Below are positions 57,476 to 64,000 of a stretch of DNA of 64,000 nt, piece by piece. The position numbers and the translations under genes are program-made. Under the pieces are notes generated by a model, which worked only from the letters and a program-made list of their open reading frames with translations, did not search any database and was not told the origin of the DNA. The stretch is from Sceloporus undulatus (taxonomy: Eukaryota; Chordata; Lepidosauria; Squamata; Phrynosomatidae): NCBI RefSeq assembly GCF_019175285.1, contig NC_056524.1, positions 102,191,351-102,255,350 on the forward strand, written 5' to 3'. Position 1 is the first letter of the stretch; each line of letters opens with the position of its first letter.

Positions 57476-58836
57476 TATTTATTTATATCCAGCTTCTTCC
57501 ATTTTGGGGATCGAGGCGGGTAACAACTATCCATTGTATTTAATGGGACTCGAACATCCACAGTTTTGGTATTGATAGGAGGTCCTGGAACCAAACCCCA
57601 GCAGATACCAAGGGCTCACTGTATATATTTTGTAATGTATCACTGAGCTTTTAAACAAAAAGTAATAAGAAGTTCTCTACCTTTTCTTTAATTTCTTAAA
57701 ATATACACTAAATAGGTCTAGCTAGTGAGATCTATCAATCCAACAGATCAATGTAATGACTTCCATGTGTCATCATTAAACCTGCCATGTTATCTATTGC
57801 TTTCAGGCCTACAAGGTTACAGCTGGTTTTACCTGACTTTGGCAAAATGGCTCTTCTAGAATGAATGAAAGCTTTGGCTACTGGTTAATTAGAACCACTT
57901 AAATTGATTATATAAAAAACCAAGGGGTGAGAGATAACATCTCATCTCCTGCTTTACATTTTGTTTTACCATCATTTGCCATGTTGGTCCTGATATTCTG
58001 CTCTAATGACGTGAATAGCTAGGGTCAATTATGCTTAATTATTTTTGCCTGCTGTATCTTTTCACAAATATTACTCTCTTTATTACTGTTTATTCAGGTC
58101 TCTTTTCCCTATTCTCCTTATCCATTGCAGAGAAACATACTTCCTTTTTAAGGATGTAGGTGCCTCATTCCAAACTACATTGGTACTAAATTCAATATTG
58201 TCCCTCTTGCTTATTCTTGCTGTTTAAAGGTTTCCTTCCCATGGACTAAGGAGCTCAGCGCACAGCAAAATAAAGTGACTTACTGCTCTCAATTTGAAGG
58301 CAAATTCGGGCTAGCCCGTGGATTTATTGCATGGCTTTTGCCCCCAAAACCGCCATCTGGGTACAGCCTGGCTCCAATATTGGTCCCTGAACTCACTTTG
58401 GTGGCCATTTGTCAAAGTTGAAAAGCTCCTGATTTTGAAAAATGGCCACCGAAGTGAATTCAGGGACCAGTATTGGAGTTGGGCTGTACATGATGGTGGT
58501 TTTTGGGGCAAAAGCCATGCAATAAAATCAGGGGCCAGCCTGAATTTGGCTTGAAATCAGGAGTGGTAAGTTGCTTTATTTTGCTGTGTGCTAAGCTCCA
58601 GAAGGAAGATTTCCAGGGTTGCAAAGTAAAACTTTGCAAGATTATTCTTAGACCCTGGGATGCTTTCTTATTATTTGTCACATGTCCTGTCCCTGATGCC
58701 CACTGGAGCTGGGGGATAGGGAATGGTCAACAGGGGCAGATCTACAGATTCACCAGAAGTTTGAATAAATGGTAAAATCTCTCCTTTTTCATACACACCA
58801 AATGATCTGATGAGTGCATGACTTTTTTTTTCACAG
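57476..58836. other. Sequence upstream of the IL1RL1 Ig1 exon
   Basis: 57486-57625 holds a minus-strand Tigger-like fragment (GGTCCTGGAACCAAACCCC, CACAGTTTTGG). 58318-58560 has an inverted pair about 70 bp long (GCATGGCTTTTGCCCC... and ...GGGGCAAAAGCCATGC) flanking GAACTCACTTTGGTGGCC and its inverse. The signal-peptide exon of IL1RL1 was not recognised. Confidence 0.5.
58305..58585. repeat. Large imperfect palindrome just upstream of IL1RL1 exon 1 seen
   Basis: GCATGGCTTTTGCCCCCAAA (58330) pairs with GGGGCAAAAGCCATGC (58506); TTGGTGGCCATTTGTCAA pairs with TTGAAAAATGGCCACCGAAG. The outer arms GTGACTTACTGCTCTC and GGAGTGGTAAGTTGC also roughly pair. Probably a MITE. Confidence 0.75.
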
Positions 58837-59047
58837 GAGTTTTTGAATCTATCCATTCATTACCAGGTTATACAATAGAAGGTGAGGCTTTTGTTGTGGA
58901 GTGTGCCCTCTCTTCTGTGACTTGTCATCATGATGACAAAGACATCTCTACAGACAAAGAAGCACGAATACATTCTTCTGATAATCAGCTTTGGTTTCTG
59001 CCAGCTTTGCGTGAAGACTCTGGAAATTATACCTGTGTTGACTCTGA
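58837..59047 (+). CDS. IL1RL1: IL1RL1 exon, Ig domain 1
   Basis: The acceptor TTTTTTTTCACAG gives phase 1 in; the donor GTAGGT at 59048 gives phase 2 out. Encodes FVVECALSSVTCHHDDKD, then RIHSSDNQLWFLPA and DSGNYTC. At the position of the core strand-C Trp (human VDWYY) the codon reads TGT (Cys, VTCHH). Like mammalian ST2, it lacks the extra N-terminal Cys. Confidence 0.88.
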
Positions 59048-62000
59048 GTAGGTAGAAAATGGGCAAAAAAAATTATTTTAGCTTTTGTTGCTTGTTTCTT
59101 TTCAAAACATGTTGGCTAACATTCCTGTTTAGTATTTAGGATGTTGTAAGCCAGACTTATGACACTGTAAAATTTGGAATTCATGTTTATGGTTTCATTG
59201 CAATGATGGAAGGGGCCTCCGAGACCTGCTTTATAAGCCAGGCAGCCCCATCAACATAGAGATTTCTGAGGTTCTGGGGAACAGGACAGTGACTGAAGAA
59301 GTGTCTCATGAGAAAGTTATTTTGTGACAGGGAACATGTCCCTGTGGCTGTTTGTTGCAATGCAGCACACTGTCAAAGAGAGGACTGGATGCTTTTCCAC
59401 ACCACCGCTCCAGTTTCTGGAAATCCCTATGTTGGTGGGGCTGCCTGGTTTTTAAAGTAGGTTTTTTTGTCGGGGAGGTCTCACTGGGAGATGTAGCTAT
59501 GACAATGAAGCTTCAATGTCACAGCTACCTCTCCTGAAGATTCAGCTATAGTTGTTTTTTTATTCACAGGGATGCTTCTACTGAGATTATATCTGTGACA
59601 GTATATCCACGTAAAGAAGGCATTTGTTATTATGAGAATGCTCTGTATCAAGAAAATGTGGGAAGTCCTGGATCTGGAATAATTTATTGCCCTTCTTTTG
59701 ATAACTATGAGAACATATCTAACCTCAAATGGTACAAGGTACGTATTATCAAGAATTGGTTGGGAGATACAGCTGGCTAAATTCTGGAAAACAAGAATGA
59801 TACTGAGTCTCCTCTAGAACATGGGATAGGTAGTGGACTCTGAACGAGTCAAGGAAGGCACTTATTCACAAGCAAATATTACCAATGATCCGGTGTAGGG
59901 GGCTCCTAAAAGAAGCACAGACATACCAGGTGCTTGTCATTCATATGAGGGACCAGTTTGTTGATAACAGTAAAGGTTGTATAACTTCAGATCAGCAGGA
60001 GCTCATGGAAATCAGACACACATGAGCAAAAACAAGCTGATTGACAATTATTGGGGAGGCAAACAATGCTCTGGTCAGCAAAAGAGTACCGATTTGAGGT
60101 GAGAAATTCTGCACTCAAAGGGATCTGTAAAACTAGCCTCTGGGAAAACAAACAGCTAGAGAGCATTTGCAACAATCAGATGTAGTGGATTCTTTCTCAC
60201 AGATTCTTTCTGCTTAACACACTGATATTGGTTGAGGAGTTATGCTAGCAATCTTCGCGGGAAGGGTACAAGCTGCTTTCAAGTTGACATTACATTTGCT
60301 CAGTTTATTTTTATTAGTTCTGAGGATCTACTCTATAACTCAAAAGTAAACAAGCATGCCAATAGTTAGTTCTCAATTTGATTTCCAGGTTACTTGTCCA
60401 GGCTCCTGAATTTCTTCCTAGACTAAATTCAGTTAAATTCAGTTCTTACCCTGACCCTTCAATACCCAACAGCCAGAAGAGATTTTCAATGCAACACCAG
60501 CCCAGGTTTATGACCAGGAAAGGAAATTGCTCTTACCTTTAACTGGGTCATCTCCTATTCTAGGGATCTGGTGCCAAACACAATCAATTTTACTCACGTG
60601 AATCCAGTCAGGTACCTGTGATTTCTCTGTATTATTCACTACTTGATTATGTACATTTAAATCTTGGATCTGGCAGAATTCTAGCTTCATGCCTAGGGCA
60701 GCTTGCTTAGTGTAGCTCAGTGCTTCTCAATTATTTTCTGTCATGCCCCCCCTAGGAAGAAGAAAACATTTCGCGCCCCCCGAGCGACTGTAAATAGTAT
60801 CCTTTGTCTATAAAATTGTTATAAGTACACCTCTGCATAACAGAGCCTCGCACCCCCCTTTACGGAGCCTTGCGCCCCCCCTGGGGGGCCCACCCCACTA
60901 TTTGAGAAAGGCTGGTGTAGCTCAAGATTTTGTTCCATCCATGGCAACCATGGGACTATCCAGTGCACTGTTTGTCTAATTCATGTAGAAATGACTTCAA
61001 GCCATTTCCCCTGCTTCCTGGGACACTCTTGTGGCAACTTGTTTGTGGATATGTCATAATCACGTTGAAGGCTTCATTTTTTGTATTCATTGGGGATAGA
61101 GGCCTGCTTATGATGGACTCTGAAGACCAATTCAGCTGGGCCTCAGTTTCTGTCTTATGAAGGTGTGATAAAACTGTGTGATAATGACTGTCCCCAAGCT
61201 GGTATGTTTGTGGTTTTAAGACTGTCACAATTGTGGCACATTATGAGCCTGATGTGATAAAGTCCTAAGGCTATGGAAGCTTACGCTACAACTTCTTTCT
61301 CTCAGTTAGTCTCAAAGGTGCAACAAGATCCCCTTTTGTATCTCTCTCTCTCTCTCTATGGAGTAAGAGGTATTTTTTTTAAAAAAATCATTTTATACCC
61401 CTCTTCTGCTGCTGAATGTGCTTCATTTTGTGTGAACTATTCACACCAGAACCCGATTTTGGGCTGTGCATTCTCCAAAGTAGGACATCACCAGAAAGGA
61501 AGAAATGAGCATTTTGGCCCATGGAGACAAGGCCCTTATCAGAGTTGTTTTTTTTTTAAATCACCTTGAGAATTAAAAACAACATAACTTGCCTTTGTGG
61601 TTGACTCCACATCATATTTTGGCCATCAAGAGCAGTAAATTCAGTAACAAAAGGTGCAAATGTCTTGACCATCTGGCAAGCATTAGTGGAGTTTCTGATA
61701 TTTCCTCATGCTTTCCTTTAGGATCCAATAAGGCAGGAATAGGAAGTTGTAGTTATCTACTCAAAGGCGCTAGATCCCATCTGATCTTGGATGCTAAGCA
61801 GGGTCAGGCATGGTTAGTACTGGGATTGGAGGTAGCCAATGAAAACCAGGTGCTGTAGGCTACATTTCATAATAAGGAACTGGTAAAAACTACCTCTGGG
61901 TATTCCTTGCCTGAGAAAATCCAATTAAATTCCTGGGGTCACCATAAGTTGACAAGTGTCTTGGAGGTGCGTGCACACACACACACACACACACACACTT

Positions 62001-63956
62001 TTGTTAGACTGGAGTTTCTATCACCTGTTGTCATCATCATCTATGCTCATTACAGGGCACAGGCTGCCCACCCATGCTAGAAGATGTGAGGAGAACAAGT
62101 GAGACGTTTCACTTTTCTCTGCCCATTTTCCACTTCCCTTATTTGACACACATTTTGTGGTTACTAATTAATTATGCTTAGAGATGTGACAATCATTTAT
62201 TGCGAATTGGTAAACCCATGTATTGTTGATTTCTTGGCCCCTTTATTTGTTTTATGAAGGAGCCGAGACATTTGCCATGATCATCTAAGGTGTGAGGATT
62301 TTTAGATGGTTCATTTGTAAATGAAGTAAATGGACAGGAAATTCCTTTTGAAATTCATGCATTGTTTGGGACGTTTTATTGTTTTATTGAATTAGTGCAA
62401 TTAAACTGCAGGGAAGCAAGAATGTGTACATATTCAAACTGGAAAAGTCAAGCAAGTGACAAAGAAAGCTTTCTTGACAATGAGGTGTTGAAATTGTGTG
62501 TTGTTGTTGCCCCTGATTGGAATAGGTGATTGCTGCCACTTGTGAGGGATGAGACATTGTAATCATCTCACACTCCTCATGAGAGGAGAATAGTAATTTT
62601 ATTTCCCACCATTTTTCAGGCACGAGAAGAATTATTCTGTCATTTCACATGTCTAATATCGTAATAAAGTTTATTCGGTCATTGACCAGCAAATACAATA
62701 GCAATCATAAAAACCAATATTAAGCTCTAATTGTAAACTTTTAGATTGCACTACAGCTATGAATAGCAAAAGAGATAAAAGAGATAAAAGGATAAAATGC
62801 AATTGTTATACATAAAATACAATCACAGAGGACAAGACATGAGCCATATTACACAGTCCGCATCTGACTCTGATAGCTTCCAGTTCTCTATCAATATTGG
62901 TCTCAGTTAAAATTTCAATTTCATCTCTTCATTAGAGGATGTATTTTACATACAATGTAACAAAATTTTGCTACTTTGTATACAATGTTAGGTATCTGAC
63001 TGTTCAGAAGATTGCAAACAAGTGAGGTATCTGTACAACTTGTAAATTTTCCCAAAAGAGGGGTAATCAGTTGAAGTCGGGAATCTTTATAGAATTGACA
63101 ATATAAGAATGTATGTTCAAGAGTTTCACCCTCGAAGTTGCAGGGACAAAAGCAGTGCATGGAAGGGAATTTTCTTGACCTGCCTGGCCAAAACCGCTGA
63201 GGGGAGGGCATTAAATCGTGCCAAAGAAAACACTCTTCTAATTTTAGGTAGAGTGAGTTGGAAACAGATATGGAGCAGGAGAAACACCAGGATTTGCCTG
63301 TTATCAAAATATGCCAGGAAAGGCGCAGCTCTGTCTGGCCTTCAATGTCAGCAGTATTTGTTTATAGCCAATTTATCCTGTCGAAATTTAGGTTTTCAGA
63401 ATAGAATCCTCAGTATGCCCGGTTTGTCATTTCTTATGTTATGGCCAATGCCGCAAGAGGAATTCATAGGGATCAACCAAAATCATTTCGGTAAGCCACC
63501 ATGCATTTTATTTAACTTAAGCAAGAAGAAAAGATATAAATCCACATGCTTGTTTCAATTTTATTTCCCACCATTTTTCAGCACGGATCAATACTGTCAT
63601 TTACATGTCTAATATTCTAGCTTTCACTAAAAAAACAAAAAACAAAACCAAAGTGTTTTGTATTTTTGTAGACTTCAGGGCTCCTTGAGTCTACTGATTG
63701 CTCCTTTGGTTGTTCATTGGGTTTGGCTACAGCCCTTGCCATTTGATTAAAAGCAACCATAATAAAGATAAACATAAAAAAACATTTTGTATTTCAGGAC
63801 TGAAAACTGCATGGATCAAGGTACACATCATTTGGTAAGGAGCTTGTGATTAACAATGCAAATGGAAATGACACTGGGAAATATACTTGTCAGTTTACTT
63901 ACAGACATGGTAACAAAGCATTTACCGTATCTGCAACAAGGAGTTTTGAATTAAAG
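58837..63956 (+). CDS. IL1RL1: Interleukin-1 receptor-like 1 / ST2, 5' part (runs off the right edge)
   Basis: Receptor for IL-33 in mammals. Visible exons are 58837-59047 (Ig1), 59570-59738 (end of Ig1 and start of Ig2) and an Ig2 second-half exon present twice: 63798-63956 in the expected place, and 56169-56331 upstream of the other two. Phases 1-2, 2-0 and 0-1 match the family. ST2-specific matches: SGIIYCPSFDNYENISNLKWYK (human IYCPTIDLYNWTAPLEWFK) and KLHGSRY...GKYTCQF (human ALQGSRY...GDYTCKF), given here as short pieces. The position directly 3' of IL1RL2 agrees with vertebrate synteny. The upstream exon-3 copy is intact, whereas the downstream copy has an in-frame TGA after the first codon, lacks the first Cys, and is 4 bases shorter. 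The signal-peptide exon was not found, and Ig3, membrane and TIR exons lie beyond the window. See the finding on the 54211-64000 rearrangement. Confidence 0.82.
59570..59738 (+). CDS. IL1RL1: IL1RL1 exon, end of Ig1 and first half of Ig2
   Basis: Phase 2 in, phase 0 out. Encodes EIISVTVYPRKEGICYYE, GIIYCPSFDNYENIS and NLKWYK. The acceptor is TTTTTTTATTCACAG and the donor is GTACGT. Confidence 0.92.
60718..60914. mobile_element. Intact hAT-like MITE with perfect 8-bp target duplication
   Basis: CAGTGCTTCTCAA and TTGAGAAAGGCTG are the inverted ends; GTGTAGCT flanks both sides (60710-60717, 60915-60922). The body is GC-rich (CGCCCCCCGAGCGACTG). Lies in IL1RL1 intron 2. Confidence 0.92.
61340..61358 (+). 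repeat. (CT)n microsatellite
   Basis: Counterpart of the longer tract at 54671-54694 in the duplicated copy. Confidence 0.9.
61752..61999 (+). mobile_element. 5S-rRNA-derived SINE, partner of 55078
   Basis: Same insertion in the second copy. It keeps some 5S positions that the other copy lost (ATCCCATCTGATCTTGG, CATGGTTAGTACTGG, GGTGCTGTAGGCT), so the insertion predates the duplication. Confidence 0.88.
62660..63560 (-). mobile_element. 5'-truncated non-LTR LINE in IL1RL1 intron 2
   Basis: Minus-strand frame 63307-62921 reads CPCNFEGETLEHTFLYCQFY and DSRLQLITPLLGKF, the Cys-rich C-terminal end seen in several LINE reverse-transcriptase proteins. The element 3' end (AATAAACTTTATTAC on the minus strand) is at the left. 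Absent from the 54211-56340 copy. It is flanked by direct repeats of about 65 bp, far longer than a normal LINE target duplication. Confidence 0.75.
63798..63956 (+). pseudogene. IL1RL1: IL1RL1 exon 3 copy B (damaged or unpolished)
   Basis: Same exon as 56169-56331 with matching acceptor and donor, but 159 bases long. Three bases are missing near the start, which removes the Cys codon and creates TGA as codon 2, and one base is missing near the end (GAATTAAAG against GAAATTAAAG). Three substitutions are also visible. The 400 bases around it show the same pattern of single-base dropouts, so the damage may be sequencing error rather than real decay. Confidence 0.7.
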
Positions 63957-64000
63957 GTAAGAGGATATTTAAAATTCTTTTTCAATGGGTAGTTTTAACA

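Noticed and set aside
57979-58008. Signal-peptide exon of IL1RL1 (MLVLIFCSND)
   Set aside because: Hydrophobic, but the following GT is in the wrong phase for the next exon and the donor is poor.
59956-60709. A retroviral LTR or pol remnant on the minus strand of IL1RL1 intron 2
   Set aside because: A short minus-strand stretch looked vaguely pol-like, but there are no paired terminal repeats or other parts, so it is left unclassified.
63109-63612. A 167-residue plus-strand open frame
   Set aside because: It is the antisense shadow of the LINE at 62660-63560.
1-64000. CRISPR arrays, operons, prokaryotic signals
   Set aside because: Intron-containing immune receptor genes and vertebrate repeats show this is nuclear vertebrate DNA; no regularly spaced repeat-spacer pattern was seen.

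Overview
The window is about 64 kb of vertebrate nuclear DNA, AT-rich and dense in repeats. The repeats point to a squamate reptile, probably an iguanian lizard: a 5S-rRNA-derived SINE, several tRNA-derived SINE families, CR1-type LINE tails, Tigger/pogo-like and hAT-like non-autonomous DNA transposons, and a relic that looks like a tyrosine-recombinase (DIRS-type) retroelement. Species is inferred from repeat style only.

The genes are a head-to-tail, plus-strand array of interleukin-1 receptor family members, in the order known from other amniotes. (1) IL1R1 (IL-1 receptor type 1), coding exons from 1388 to 15709: ten coding exons that join in frame to 553 residues. (2) IL1RL2 (IL-36 receptor), 23860 to 39291: ten coding exons giving 547 residues. 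(3) The 5' part of IL1RL1 (ST2, IL-33 receptor), from 58837 to the right edge, where only the first three extracellular exons are visible. Each complete gene reads signal peptide, three Ig domains, one membrane helix and a cytoplasmic TIR domain. All internal splice sites proposed here are GT-AG with compatible phases. In family terms these are ligand-binding chains that pair with IL1RAP and signal through MyD88.

Layout: 1-1382 is upstream sequence; 1383-15709 is IL1R1 with introns holding a nested SINE-in-transposon and an AT microsatellite; 15710-23853 is intergenic, with a GC-rich palindromic element, a minisatellite and SINEs; 23854-39291 is IL1RL2, with a MER2-like Tigger copy and other repeats in its introns; 39292-58836 is intergenic, repeat-rich and broken by two 100-N gaps (43178-43277 and 54111-54210); 58837-64000 is IL1RL1.

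The oddest region is 54211-64000. A segment carrying IL1RL1 exon 3 (56169-56331) lies upstream of exons 1-2. It is a permuted partial copy of 59956-63956, which carries a second, damaged exon 3. A single hAT insertion, intact at 60718-60914 with a perfect 8-bp target duplication, appears in the other copy as two halves at opposite ends. Part of the copy has diverged by substitutions, which suggests a real duplication. Other parts differ mainly by single-base dropouts, which suggests assembly error. No previously undescribed system is demonstrated; the strongest leads are this rearranged IL1RL1 segment and changes at normally conserved Ig residues in two of the receptors.
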